Below, in pieces: positions 16,003 through 26,969 of a DNA stretch of 64,000 nucleotides. A model generated the notes under the pieces. The model ran no database searches. It saw only the letters and a program-made list of their open reading frames with translations, and was not told where the DNA came from. This stretch comes from Ereboglobus sp. PH5-10. Lineage in GTDB: Bacteria > Verrucomicrobiota > Verrucomicrobiia > Opitutales > Opitutaceae. Where the stretch lies: the NCBI RefSeq assembly GCF_029504735.1, contig NZ_JAQFIP010000006.1, forward strand, positions 62,001 to 126,000, read 5' to 3'. Position 1 is the first letter of the stretch, and each line of letters starts with the position of its first letter. A program made the position numbers and the translations under genes.

Positions 16003-19000
16003 ATGCTCATCCATCACGGCTCCTCCGCTCTCTCCGAATTTCGCCTCGCCAAACTCCGGCAGGACCTGGCCGACGCCGGCGTGCCGGTCGCCCGCATCTC
16101 CGCGCAATTCATCCACATCGCCGAACTTGCCGACCCCGCCGCAAAATCCCTCTCCGCCGACGAGCAAGCCGTTTTCGAAAAAATCCTCACCTACGGACCC
16201 GCGGACTCCGGCAGTTCCGCAACCCGCAATCCCCAATCCGCACACTACATCGTCACCCCGCGTCCCGGCACCATTTCGCCATGGTCGTCCAAGGCCACCG
16301 GCATCGCGCACATTTGCGGACTCGCCGCCATCAAGCGCATCGAACGCGTCATCGCCTACACCTTCGAATTCGCGCCCGGCACGCCGGACACATTCCGCAT
16401 TCCGCAATCCGCGTTCCGCATTTTCTCGGATCGCATGACGCAGGCCGTCTTTGAAAAACTCGACGACCTCACCGCGCTTTTCTCGCACGAAGCCCCCCGC
16501 CCGCTCACGACCATTCCCGTCCTCGCGCAAGGCCGCGCCGCGCTCGTCGAGGCCAACCAAACCCTCGGCCTCGCGCTCGCCGAGGACGAAATCGACTACC
16601 TCGTCAACGCCTTCACCGGCCTCAAGCGCGACCCCAACGACATCGAGCTCATGATGTTTGCGCAGGCCAACTCCGAGCACTGCCGCCACAAAATCTTCAA
16701 CGCCACTTGGGACATCGACGGCCAGCCGCAAGACCGCTCGCTGTTCCAGATGATCAAGAACACCTACCAACTCCACAGCGACGGCATCCTCTCCGCCTAC
16801 AAGGACAACTCCGCCGTCATCGAGGGCACCCGCGCCGCCCGTTTCTTCCGCGACCCCGCCACCGGCGAATACATCACGCGCGAGGAGGACATCCACATCA
16901 TGTGCAAGGCCGAGACGCACAACCATCCCACGGCCATCTCGCCGTTCCCCGGCGCGTCGACCGCCGCCGGCGGCGAAATCCGTGACGAAGGCGCCACGGG
17001 CCGCGGCGCCCGCCCCAAGGCCGGACTCACCGGCATCAGCGTATCCAATCTTCAAATACCCGGCGCGCTCCAGCCCTGGGAAAAGGACAACGGCAAACCC
17101 GGCCGCATCGTCAGCGCGCTCGACGTCACAATCGACGGCCCGCTCGGCGCCGCCGCGTTCAACAACGAATTCGGCCGCCCAAGCATCAACGGCTATTTCC
17201 GCACATTCGAGCAAGCCGTCCCCGCCGCCAAACCCGCCTCTCCTGACTCCTCTCTCCTGACTCCTGACTCCTCCACCGCAGCGGAGCTGCGCGGCTACCA
17301 CAAACCCATCATGCTCGGCGGCGGCCTCGGCAACATCCGTCCGGCGCACATCAAGAAAGGCGTGATCAACCCCGGCGACCACATCGTCGTCATCGGCGGC
17401 CCCGCGATGCTCATCGGTCTCGGCGGCGGCGCGGCCAGCTCGATGGCCGGCGGAAGCGGCAGCGACGACCTCGATTTTGCCAGCGTCCAGCGCGACAACG
17501 CCGAAATGCAATGCCGCTGCCAGGAAGTCATCGACCACTGCTGGGCGCTCGGCGACGACAACCCGATCGCCTTCATCCACGACGTCGGCGCGGGCGGCGT
17601 GAGCAACGCCATCCCCGAGCTCGTCAACGACGGCGGCCGCGGCGGCCGCGTCAACCTGCGCGCCCTCCCCAACGACGAACCGGGCATGTCGCCCCTCGAA
17701 ATCTGGTGCAACGAATCGCAGGAACGCTACGTGCTCGCCATCCCCGCCGCGCGCATCGAAACCTTCAAGGCCCTCTGCGCCCGCGAACGCTGCCCCTACG
17801 CCATCGTCGGCGCCGTCACCGAGGAAAAACAACTCGTCATCGAGGACCCGTATTTCAAAAACACACCCATCGACCTGCCCCTCGAAGTCCTCCTCGGCAA
17901 ACCCCCGCGCATGCACCGCAGCGAAAAAACGCTCGTCCGCCCGCAGCGCCCGCTCGACCTCGGCGGCACCACGCTCGCCGAAGCCGCGCGCCGCATCCTC
18001 GCGCACCCCGCCGTCGCCGACAAAACCTTCCTCATCACCATCGGCGACCGCAGCGTCACCGGCCTCATCTCGCGCGACCAGTTGGTCGGCCCCTGGCAGG
18101 TGCCCGTCGCCGATTGCGGCGTGACCGCCACCGCATTCGACACCTTCGCCGGCGAAGCCATGGCCATGGGCGAGCGCACACCCGTCGCCGTCAACAACGC
18201 CCCCGCCTCCGCGCGCCTCGCCGTCGGCGAAGCGCTCACCAACCTCGCCGCCGCCAGCATCCCCGACCTCGGCCGCGTCAACCTCTCCGCCAATTGGATG
18301 GCCGCGCCCGCGCACTCCGGCGACGCCGCCGACCTCTACGCCGCCGTGCGCGCCGTCGGCATGGAACTCTGCCCCGCGCTCGGCATCACCATCCCCGTCG
18401 GCAAGGACTCCCTGAGCATGGCCACCGCGTGGACGGAAAAAGACGCCGCCACCGGCAAGGAAACACGCAAGAGCGTCATCTCCCCCATCTCGCTCATCGT
18501 CTCCGCCTTCGCGCCCGTTGCCGACATCCGCAAAACACTCACCCCGCAACTCGCCACCACCGGGGAAGCCGGCGACGACACCACGCTCCTGCTCATCGAC
18601 CTCGGTCGCGGCAAAAACCGCCTCGGCGGCAGCATCCTCGCGCAAACCCTCTCGCAAATGGGCGAGTCCACGCCCGACGTGGACAACCCCGCCGACCTGA
18701 AAAACTTCTGGAACGCGATCCAGCAACTCAACGCGCAGGACAAAATCCTCGCCTACCACGACCGCAGCGACGGCGGCCTCTTCGCCACCGTCACCGAAAT
18801 GGCCTTTGCCGGAAACACCGGCGTGGACCTCGCGATCCCCGGCGGCGCGACAACGCCCTCCGACCTCTTCGCGCAATATTTCTCCGAGGAACTCGGCGCC
18901 GTCATCCAAATCCGCACCGCGGATTTCGACGACGTCCACAGCGTCCTCCTCGAGCACGGACTCGAAGACTGCACCCGCGCGATCGGACGGCCCAACAACG

Positions 19001-20004
19001 ACAAAACCCTCCGCATCCTCGACGATGTTGGCGGCAAGGAAATCTACGCGGAAAAAATCCACGCCCTCCGCGCCATCTGGAGCGACACCACCCGCCAGAT
19101 CTCCGCCCTCCGCGACAACCCCGCCTGCGCCGAGTCCGAATACCAACTCAAACTCGACCCCGCCAACCCCGGCATCACGCCGAAAGTCACATTTGATTAC
19201 ACGACCGTCAGCGCCACAAAATCCCGTCCCCGCATCGCCATCCTCCGCGAGCAAGGTGTGAACGGCCACGTCGAAACCGCCGCCGCCTTCACCCGCGCGG
19301 GCTTTTCGGCAATCGACGTCCACATGACCGACATCCTCAGCGGACGCGTCAGCCTGCGCGATTTCCGCGGCCTCGCGGCATGCGGCGGCTTCAGCTTTGG
19401 CGACGTGCTCGGCGCCGGCGAAGGCTGGGCCAAGAGCATCCTCTTCAACGCCCGCGCCCGCGACGAGTTCTCCGCCTTCTTCGCGCGCCCCGACACCTTT
19501 GCCTTTGGCGTGTGCAACGGCTGCCAGATGATGAGCAACCTCCACAGCATCATCCCCGGCGCGGAAAACTGGCCGCGTTTCGTGAAAAACAAATCCGAAA
19601 GCTACGAAGCGCGCCTCGTTTCCCTCCTCATTGAAAAATCCCCGAGCATCCTGCTCGCCGGCATGGAAGGCTCGGTCCTCCCGGTCGCCGTTTCGCACGG
19701 CGAAGGCTACGCCGAGTTCCCGAGCGCGGCCGCGGCCGACGCGTTCAGCGCGAGCAGCCTCGTCGCCGCGCGCTATGTGGACAACCACCACCGCGCGACG
19801 GAGCAATACCCGCTCAACCCGAACGGCAGCCCGCACGGCATCAACGCGCTGACAACGCGCGACGGCCGCGTCACGATCCTCATGCCGCACCCCGAGCGCG
19901 TGCACCGCACCGTGCAAATGAGCTGGCACCCGAAATCCTGGCTCAAGCACGACGACTCCCCCTGGATGCGCCTTTTCCGCAACGCCCGCACATGGGTTGG
20001 TTGA
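16003..20004 (+). CDS. purL: phosphoribosylformylglycinamidine synthase, single chain
   Basis: 1333 residues from the ATG at 16003, where similarity to the family begins ([12 protein letters not shown]); the 36 upstream residues are not conserved-looking. It converts FGAR, ATP and glutamine to FGAM in purine synthesis. Visible parts: N-terminal domain, linker with [15 protein letters not shown], the two AIRS-like synthase halves ([68 protein letters not shown]), and a C-terminal glutaminase with nucleophile Cys in GVCNGCQMM and a PHPERVHRT end. It is the large proteobacterial-type enzyme. Odd: three peptides at about residues 71-80, 130-139 and 413-424 are encoded by 7-bp tandem repeats, all at loops where family lengths vary. 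Cotranscription with neighbours is not evident. Confidence 0.97.
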   Translation: MLIHHGSSALSEFRLAKLRQDLADAGVPVARISAQFIHIAELADPAAKSLSADEQAVFEKILTYGPADSGSSATRNPQSAHYIVTPRPGTISPWSSKATGIAHICGLAAIKRIERVIAYTFEFAPGTPDTFRIPQSAFRIFSDRMTQAVFEKLDDLTALFSHEAPRPLTTIPVLAQGRAALVEANQTLGLALAEDEIDYLVNAFTGLKRDPNDIELMMFAQANSEHCRHKIFNATWDIDGQPQDRSLFQMIKNTYQLHSDGILSAYKDNSAVIEGTRAARFFRDPATGEYITREEDIHIMCKAETHNHPTAISPFPGASTAAGGEIRDEGATGRGARPKAGLTGISVSNLQIPGALQPWEKDNGKPGRIVSALDVTIDGPLGAAAFNNEFGRPSINGYFRTFEQAVPAAKPASPDSSLLTPDSSTAAELRGYHKPIMLGGGLGNIRPAHIKKGVINPGDHIVVIGGPAMLIGLGGGAASSMAGGSGSDDLDFASVQRDNAEMQCRCQEVIDHCWALGDDNPIAFIHDVGAGGVSNAIPELVNDGGRGGRVNLRALPNDEPGMSPLEIWCNESQERYVLAIPAARIETFKALCARERCPYAIVGAVTEEKQLVIEDPYFKNTPIDLPLEVLLGKPPRMHRSEKTLVRPQRPLDLGGTTLAEAARRILAHPAVADKTFLITIGDRSVTGLISRDQLVGPWQVPVADCGVTATAFDTFAGEAMAMGERTPVAVNNAPASARLAVGEALTNLAAASIPDLGRVNLSANWMAAPAHSGDAADLYAAVRAVGMELCPALGITIPVGKDSLSMATAWTEKDAATGKETRKSVISPISLIVSAFAPVADIRKTLTPQLATTGEAGDDTTLLLIDLGRGKNRLGGSILAQTLSQMGESTPDVDNPADLKNFWNAIQQLNAQDKILAYHDRSDGGLFATVTEMAFAGNTGVDLAIPGGATTPSDLFAQYFSEELGAVIQIRTADFDDVHSVLLEHGLEDCTRAIGRPNNDKTLRILDDVGGKEIYAEKIHALRAIWSDTTRQISALRDNPACAESEYQLKLDPANPGITPKVTFDYTTVSATKSRPRIAILREQGVNGHVETAAAFTRAGFSAIDVHMTDILSGRVSLRDFRGLAACGGFSFGDVLGAGEGWAKSILFNARARDEFSAFFARPDTFAFGVCNGCQMMSNLHSIIPGAENWPRFVKNKSESYEARLVSLLIEKSPSILLAGMEGSVLPVAVSHGEGYAEFPSAAAADAFSASSLVAARYVDNHHRATEQYPLNPNGSPHGINALTTRDGRVTILMPHPERVHRTVQMSWHPKSWLKHDDSPWMRLFRNARTWVG
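16215..16242. repeat. heptanucleotide array A in purL
   Basis: Four tandem 7-mers close to ATCCGCA, read in frame within purL (residues about 71-80, peptide ATRNPQSA). The array adds residues in the loop just before the conserved VTPRPGT segment. Confidence 0.75.
16392..16419. repeat. heptanucleotide array B in purL
   Basis: Four tandem 7-mers (ATTCCGC, ATTCCGC, AATCCGC, GTTCCGC) in frame within purL, coding [10 protein letters not shown]. It falls between the conserved EFAP strand and the DRMTQAVF helix. Confidence 0.85.
17240..17274. repeat. heptanucleotide array C in purL
   Basis: Five tandem 7-mers of CTCCTGA type, coding [12 protein letters not shown] in frame. It replaces the short loop before the conserved LRGYHKPIM segment of PurL. 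Confidence 0.88.
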
Positions 20005-20014
20005 TGCGAGAACT

Positions 20015-20066
20015 CGACATGAACCGACTTGAGTCGACCTAAATCGATACAAGTCGATTCATGTCG
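20015..20066. terminator. imperfect 17-bp hairpin after purL
   Basis: Arms 20015-20031 and 20050-20066 pair with one mismatch (CGACATGAAcCGACTTG against its inverted copy). The loop contains a GTCGAC palindrome. It starts 11 bases after the purL stop and could end or stabilise that transcript, but no T-run follows, so a repeat element or protein-binding site is also possible. Confidence 0.5.
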
Positions 20067-20169
20067 GGTCGACTTCGCGCCGCCTATTCCGCCCGCAAAT
20101 GCTTCGGCGCGAGACATTATTGTTGACCATCCGGTTTCGATGGCGGTTGTTTTTGCGCTGTTTTTCCCC

Positions 20170-22251
<2,082 letters not shown>

Positions 22252-22432
22252 GACGCTTTCGCCGGAGTGTTTGTTTGCGCATGAGACGCTGATTGCGAAA
22301 GAGCGTCTCATGACAAAACGAATTGCGCGGACGCCTTGGCAAGCGGCTTGAAATTCGGCGGGACGAAGACTCAGGGAGTGTTTTTCAAAAAAAACGTGCA
22401 GCCGGTGCGCCAACCGCTATGTTGCCGACATC

Positions 22433-23431
22433 ATGGCAAATAGCAACGGACGCATTCTTGTCACCGGCGGCGCCGGATTTATCGGCAGCGCGCTCATCTG
22501 GGCGCTCAACAAACGCGGCTTCACCGACATCGTCGTCACCGACATTCTCGGCCAGGAGGAGAAGTGGAGGAACCTCGTCCCGTTGAAATTCAGCGACTAT
22601 ATTGAGGCGGATGTATTCAGAAAAAAGATACACGAGACGCCGTCCGTGCTTGGGAAATTCGCCACCGTGTTTCACCTCGGCGCGTGCTCGGCCACGACCG
22701 AGAAAAACGCATCCTACCTTGTGGACAACAATTACGAGACGACCAAGGAACTCGCCGGCTGGGCGCTGGCGCAGCAGGCGCGTTTCATCTATGCGTCGTC
22801 CGCGGCCACCTACGGCGACGGCGCGCGGGGCATGGATGATAAAAATGACAACATTTCCGAACTGCGCCCGCTCAACATGTATGGTTATTCGAAACACATG
22901 TTCGATCTCTACGCGCAACGGCACGGTCTGCTCGATCGCATCGTGGGCGTGAAGTATTTTAATGTTTTTGGCCCCAACGAAGACCATAAGGGCGAGATGC
23001 GCAGCCTTGTGAACAAGGCCTACCAGCAAATCCTCTCGACCGGCCGGGTGCAGCTTTTCAAGAGCCACAAACCCGAATACAAGGACGGCGAGCAGATGCG
23101 CGATTTCCTCTATGTGAAAGACGCCGTCGAAATGACGATTCACTTCGCCGAAACCGCGACCGGCGGCGGCGGTCTTTACAACCTCGGCTCCGGCGAGGCA
23201 AACACATGGCTCACGCTTACGAATGCGATTTTCTCCGCGCTCGGAAAGAATCCCAAGATTGACTTTATCGACATGCCGGAAGTCCTGCGCGGCAAATACC
23301 AGTATTACACCTGCGCCGACATTTCGAAACTGCGCGCCAGCGGTTACGAAAAACCGCTCACACCGCTTTCAGAGAGCGTGCGCGACTACGTGCAAAACTA
23401 CCTGGTGGCCGGCAAAAAGCTGGGAGAGTGA
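22433..23431 (+). CDS. hldD: ADP-L-glycero-D-manno-heptose 6-epimerase
   Basis: 332 residues. A short-chain dehydrogenase fold with VTGGAGFIGSAL (10-21) for NADP and the YGYSK catalytic motif (Tyr150, Lys154), and Ser/Thr in the SSAATYG strand. HldD-specific features include FHLGACSATTE, the VKYFNVFGPNEDHKGEMRS segment and the C-terminal RGKYQYYTCADISKLRA stretch. It converts ADP-D-glycero- to ADP-L-glycero-manno-heptose for the inner core of lipopolysaccharide. Together with WaaA downstream it implies a heptose- and Kdo-containing LPS. It appears to be a single-gene unit; other heptose genes (hldE, gmhA) are not in the window. Confidence 0.95.
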   Translation: MANSNGRILVTGGAGFIGSALIWALNKRGFTDIVVTDILGQEEKWRNLVPLKFSDYIEADVFRKKIHETPSVLGKFATVFHLGACSATTEKNASYLVDNNYETTKELAGWALAQQARFIYASSAATYGDGARGMDDKNDNISELRPLNMYGYSKHMFDLYAQRHGLLDRIVGVKYFNVFGPNEDHKGEMRSLVNKAYQQILSTGRVQLFKSHKPEYKDGEQMRDFLYVKDAVEMTIHFAETATGGGGLYNLGSGEANTWLTLTNAIFSALGKNPKIDFIDMPEVLRGKYQYYTCADISKLRASGYEKPLTPLSESVRDYVQNYLVAGKKLGE

Positions 23432-23517
23432 AGATCCTCGGGGTAAGCAGCGAGGCATTGTAAGGGCGGGCTCCGGCCTGTCTGTGCGCAATCGGAGTCC
23501 GTTCGTTTTTCAAACCG

Positions 23518-23539
23518 GACGACACAGAGGTCGTCCCTC
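23518..23539. repeat. short palindrome GGACGAC...GTCGTCC
   Basis: A 7-bp stem (GGACGAC / GTCGTCC) around ACAGAG, in the 203-base gap after hldD. A related-looking stretch (GGGCTCCGG ... CGGAGTCC) precedes it at about 23468-23502. Probably a remnant of a palindromic repeat family. Confidence 0.45.
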
Positions 23540-23575
23540 CATCACGAAACATGCTTCGAGATATTGAACTTGTTT

Positions 23576-23609
23576 TAAATAAAAAAAGGGGCGTCGTTTG
23601 CGACGCCCC
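23576..23609 (-). terminator. intrinsic terminator of the 23635-24057 gene
   Basis: Read on the minus strand: GGGGCGTCG, loop CAAA, CGACGCCCC, then a run of T. It lies 25 bases past the stop of the minus-strand membrane-protein gene, in the right orientation. The stem is the same GGGCGTCGC-type palindrome found at 6680 and 37621. Confidence 0.85.
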
Positions 23610-23634
23610 TGCCCTTGCGCGTGAAACTTGCGCC

Positions 23635-24057
23635 TTAGATAAAGTGGAGGACGATATAGATGATACCGGTGATGATCGCCGCGATGCCGAGCTTGCCTTG
23701 GTAAGGAGCGACTTTTGCCAGCATTTCCTGACCCTTTGCCTGGGCCTCAGGACTCTTGGAAATCGCGTGTTTGGCGACCAAGTTGTATCCCATGATAAAA
23801 CCAAGACCGATTTCAACGATGGATATGGCAAGGAAAATAACCCATGTTATAATCCCCCAAGTGCCGCTGCTAAGCAGACTTAGCGAACGAATTACGCGGT
23901 AAAGCGTCCAAATGCCCCAAATGAGGGCGACAACGCCGATCCAGCCCATGTAGGGGGCGACTTTGTCAAAGAGTTCCTTGGCGTTTGGCTTTTTGGCCAA
24001 CACGAGCGAAGGGATTGCCAGCAGGCCAAGTATGATAATTACGATTCCGTATAGCAT
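23635..24057 (-). CDS. small integral membrane protein, unknown
   Basis: 140 residues from the ATG at 24057; the frame is open upstream but that part is not protein-like. Four hydrophobic segments at about 2-20 (LYGIVIIILGLLAIPSLVLA), 35-55, 60-85 and 115-138. The polar parts contain two similar motifs, KELFDKVAPYMGWIGVVALIWG and QEMLAKVAPYQGKLGIAAIITG, suggesting an internal duplication with a KVAPY-x-G core. No function can be assigned. It is followed by a strong intrinsic terminator and lies downstream of the RDD gene, from which it is separated by another terminator. Confidence 0.7.
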   Translation of the reverse strand: MLYGIVIIILGLLAIPSLVLAKKPNAKELFDKVAPYMGWIGVVALIWGIWTLYRVIRSLSLLSSGTWGIITWVIFLAISIVEIGLGFIMGYNLVAKHAISKSPEAQAKGQEMLAKVAPYQGKLGIAAIITGIIYIVLHFI

Positions 24058-24367
24058 GATTTTGTTGTAGTGTAGTTTGCGTTGAGGGTTGTGGAAAACG
24101 ATTGATGACTTATTGAAACGCAAATGCGGTTTCATCTGCCAGATCGCTCACACTTCTGTGAAGAAGATGGTCAAAAATGTGTTAAACCATTTACATTAAG
24201 CCAACCCAAAATTCATGGAAACGGCGGCGATATTTCCACATCCGTCAGCGGTAAACAGAGCGGAGAGGGTAATAATTTTGGATAGGTTCATCCTTCGGAT
24301 ACAAACCCGACGGGCATAAAAAAACCGCCTGTTTCCAGGCGGTTTTGATTTAAAATGCTGTGGTGTG
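24058..24367. other. 310-base intergenic gap
   Basis: Between two minus-strand membrane-protein genes. It holds the terminator at 24318-24346 and, below that, presumably the promoter of the 23635-24057 gene. GC is lower than in genes. No further open frame or repeat is convincing. Confidence 0.6.
24318..24346 (-). terminator. intrinsic terminator after the RDD gene
   Basis: Perfect 11-bp stem AAAACCGCCTG / CAGGCGGTTTT around a 4-base loop, with a T-run on the minus strand (seven A on the plus strand at 24318-24324). It is 22 bases past the RDD stop. The A/T flanks on both sides would also allow it to work on the plus strand. Confidence 0.9.
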
Positions 24368-24706
24368 TTATTCGACTGACACAACCTTGGTCTTGGCCCA
24401 CTCGTCACCGAGGCGCAGACCGGTTTCCTTGTTCTTGATAAGAACGCAGTAGAGCTCAACCAAGCCGAAGAACGGGATGAGCAACACAACCTGGCGGATG
24501 GCGCAGGGACCCCATTGACCGGCCATCGACTGACCGTCAGCCGTAACACACTTGATTTTCATCAACTTACGGCCCACGCTTTGGCCGCCGAGAAACGGAA
24601 GCGCGTCCTTCGTGAAAAAGTAAATCAGACCGACGATCGGTATGCAGATAATAACGCCATCGATAATGTAAGCTATGAGTCGGTTAACAAATGTTGCAGG
24701 TTTCAT
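24368..24706 (-). CDS. RDD family membrane protein
   Basis: 112 residues from the ATG at 24706 (MKPATFVNRLIAYIIDG). The start of the RDD motif is the FVNRLIAYIIDGVII helix with the Arg and Asp that name the family. A second helix region follows (IPIVGLIYFFT), then GGQSVGRKLMKIKCV, the amphipathic segment typical of the family, and a last helix QVVLLIPFFGLVELYCVL ending in LRLGDEWAKTKVV. RDD proteins are small integral membrane proteins; some have been linked to ion transport, but the function of most is unknown. It has its own terminator and diverges from the arabinofuranosidase gene. Confidence 0.88.
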   Translation of the reverse strand: MKPATFVNRLIAYIIDGVIICIPIVGLIYFFTKDALPFLGGQSVGRKLMKIKCVTADGQSMAGQWGPCAIRQVVLLIPFFGLVELYCVLIKNKETGLRLGDEWAKTKVVSVE

Positions 24707-24911
24707 ATAGTAGGTGTGGTGGATAAGTCCGCATATAAATGCAACATGACCCTTTGATGGCAAGGATGTTTATTTGCATTTAGAAACATTGCCCGGCCGC
24801 ACCCGAGGCCCGTGAACTCAAGTTTTACCGTCAACTGCGCGTCTGGTTGCGTATGCGCGCCACCGAGGGGATGCCTTTTGCGAAACGCACGACCCAAACT
24901 CCTCACTTCCC

Positions 24912-26471
24912 ATGAAAACACGAACCCGCATCGCATTCGCATGTTTGCTGATGGCGTCCGCGCTCGCCGCCCAGACTCCTTCGCAAACCGCCACTGTCAT
25001 CATTCGCGCCGACCAGCCCGGCCCGGTTATCAATCGCAACATCTACGGACACTTCGCCGAGCACTTGGGACGTTGCATTTATGAGGGCATTTGGGTTGGC
25101 GAGGATTCATCCATCCCGAACACGCGCGGCATTCGCAACGACGTCGCCGCCGCACTGCGCGAACTCAACATCCCGGTGCTGCGCTGGCCGGGCGGATGTT
25201 TTGCCGACGAATATCACTGGAAGGACGGCATAGGCCCGCGCGAAAAACGCCCCGCGATGATCAACACGCACTGGGGCGGGGTTGTGGAAAACAACCACTT
25301 CGGCACGCACGAATTCATGGACCTGTGCGAGCAAATCGGCGCCGCCCCCTATGTGTGCGGCAATGTCGGCAGCGGCACCGTGCAAGAAATGATGGAATGG
25401 GTCGAATACATGACTTCCGACGCCGATTCACCAATGGCAAACCTCCGCCGCGCCAACGGCCGCGCCAAACCGTGGAAACTCCCCTACTTCGGCGTGGGCA
25501 ACGAAAGCTGGGGTTGCGGCGGCAACATGACGCCGGAATTTTATGCCGACCAATACAAACGCTACAACACATTCGTCAAAAACTACCCCGGCAGCAAAAT
25601 CTATCGCATCGCCTGCGGCGCGAACGGCGGCGATTTCAACTGGACGGAAGTGCTCATGAAAAACGCAAGCCGCCGCATGAACGGCCTCTCGCTGCACTAC
25701 TACACGCTCCCCACCGGCAATTGGAAAACGAAAGGCTCCGCCACCGATTTCGACGAGGCCGGCTACATCGCCACGCTCGTTAACACGCTCAAAATGGACA
25801 GTCTCATAGCGAAGCACGCCGCGATCATGGACAAATATGATCCGCAAAAACGCATCGGCATGATCATCGACGAATGGGGCATCTGGACGGATGTCGAGCC
25901 GGGCACCGAGCCGGGTTTCCTTTACCAGCAAAACTCGATGCGCGACGCGATCATCGCCGCGCTCAACTTCAATATTTTCCACGCCTACGCGGACCGCGTT
26001 GCGATGACGAACATCGCTCAAACGATCAACGTGCTCCAGGCCATGATTCTCACGGACAAGGGAAAAATGATCCTCACGCCGACCTACCACGTCTTCAACA
26101 TGTATAAAGCGCACCAAGGAGCAACCTCGCTGCCCCTCGCGCTTTCGACTCCGAATTACGAGCACGGAGGCAAGACAATCCCCACGGTCAGCGCCACCGC
26201 CTCGCGCGCCAAAGACGGCAAAATCCACATCAGCCTCGTGAACACAAATCCGAGCGCCCCCGCAACCGTGCGCTGTGAAATCGCAGGCCTCGAAAAACAG
26301 CCTAAAGTTATATCGGGGCAATTGCTGACCGCGCCTGCCATCAATAGCGTGAACACCTTCGACTCGCCGCGAGTTGTGGAGCCGAAGGCGTTTTCCGATG
26401 CAAAAATCGCGGACGGAACATTGACAATCACCCTGCCCGCAAAAGCCATCGTGACGCTGGTTGTGGAGTAA
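24912..26471 (+). CDS. secreted alpha-L-arabinofuranosidase, GH51
   Basis: 519 residues. A signal peptide ([21 protein letters not shown]) directs it to the periplasm or beyond. The GH51 barrel shows [41 protein letters not shown], the acid/base Glu198 in GVGNESWG and the nucleophile Glu321 in IIDEWG. A C-terminal beta-sandwich (about 400-519) ends in [15 protein letters not shown]. It releases arabinose from arabinoxylan, arabinan or arabinogalactan side chains, so the organism uses plant polysaccharide. It is a lone gene with a strong terminator; no other glycan genes adjoin it. Confidence 0.95.
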   Translation: MKTRTRIAFACLLMASALAAQTPSQTATVIIRADQPGPVINRNIYGHFAEHLGRCIYEGIWVGEDSSIPNTRGIRNDVAAALRELNIPVLRWPGGCFADEYHWKDGIGPREKRPAMINTHWGGVVENNHFGTHEFMDLCEQIGAAPYVCGNVGSGTVQEMMEWVEYMTSDADSPMANLRRANGRAKPWKLPYFGVGNESWGCGGNMTPEFYADQYKRYNTFVKNYPGSKIYRIACGANGGDFNWTEVLMKNASRRMNGLSLHYYTLPTGNWKTKGSATDFDEAGYIATLVNTLKMDSLIAKHAAIMDKYDPQKRIGMIIDEWGIWTDVEPGTEPGFLYQQNSMRDAIIAALNFNIFHAYADRVAMTNIAQTINVLQAMILTDKGKMILTPTYHVFNMYKAHQGATSLPLALSTPNYEHGGKTIPTVSATASRAKDGKIHISLVNTNPSAPATVRCEIAGLEKQPKVISGQLLTAPAINSVNTFDSPRVVEPKAFSDAKIADGTLTITLPAKAIVTLVVE

Positions 26472-26500
26472 AGGCCGGTTTTACCAAGGACAGCTCGATG

Positions 26501-26536
26501 CCCCGCGACAACAGCTTTGTCGCGGGGTGTTTTTTG
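26501..26536 (+). terminator. intrinsic terminator of the GH51 gene
   Basis: Perfect 11-bp stem CCCCGCGACAA / TTGTCGCGGGG with a 5-base loop, followed by TGTTTTTTG. It begins 29 bases after the stop of the arabinofuranosidase gene. Confidence 0.93.
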
Positions 26537-26574
26537 TAAAAATCATGTCGAATGCATTTTTTTAAAAAAAAGGT

Positions 26575-26707
26575 ATTGACGAAATGTGCACGAGGGCTTT
26601 TTTTCCTAATCAAGATTTTTCATTTCTCCCGCATAGCGGGAGTTTTGGGGTAACTAAGAAAGCAAATGGCCGGTCGCTTAGGGGTAGGCGACCGGCCAAC
26701 TTTTTTT
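26575..26707 (+). ncRNA. possible small RNA with its own terminator
   Basis: In the gap between two convergent genes, after the GH51 terminator, there is a short hairpin CTCCCGC-ata-GCGGGAG (26626-26642) and then a strong terminator: GGCCGGTCGC (26668-26677) paired with GCGACCGGCC (26688-26697) followed by seven T. A terminator this strong with no gene to serve suggests a transcript starting nearby; a TTGACG hexamer at 26576-26581 could be a -35 site, but no clear -10 was found. No known RNA family was recognised. Confidence 0.3.
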
Positions 26708-26849
26708 CAAGTTTTGTTTCCTTCGGGAAAAATCACGAGCGCGCTTCGTGCTCAAAACCAAATGCGCAAAAGCCGTTTGCTGGCACTTTGTTGCGCTTAT
26801 TTTTATCCCGCTCGCGAATGGGATTTTTTACCTTTTAGGTGTCGCCAAT

Positions 26850-26912
26850 GGTAGGGCGAACCGTCCCGGTGAGCCGCAACATTCCCGGCTCACCGGGACG
26901 GTTCGCCCTACC
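26850..26912. repeat. palindromic element, family I, copy 2
   Basis: Perfect 27-bp arms (26850-26876 and 26886-26912) around 9 bases. Same GGTAGGGCGAACC ends as the copy at 3024. It lies 58 bases from the stop of the convergent topoisomerase gene. Confidence 0.9.
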
Positions 26913-26969
26913 AAAAGGCGTTTCATAAACCGAAACAGCTCTAAAGGCCAAAATGGCGCACAAACGCTA

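Noticed and set aside
17511-19196. A long plus-strand frame inside purL
   Set aside because: Arg/Pro-rich out-of-frame reading of purL.
15946-20052. A 1368-codon open frame on the minus strand opposite purL
   Set aside because: It mirrors purL exactly; high GC and strong codon bias leave the antisense frame open. Composition (Gly, Val, Asp, Glu, Ala repeats) is not protein-like.
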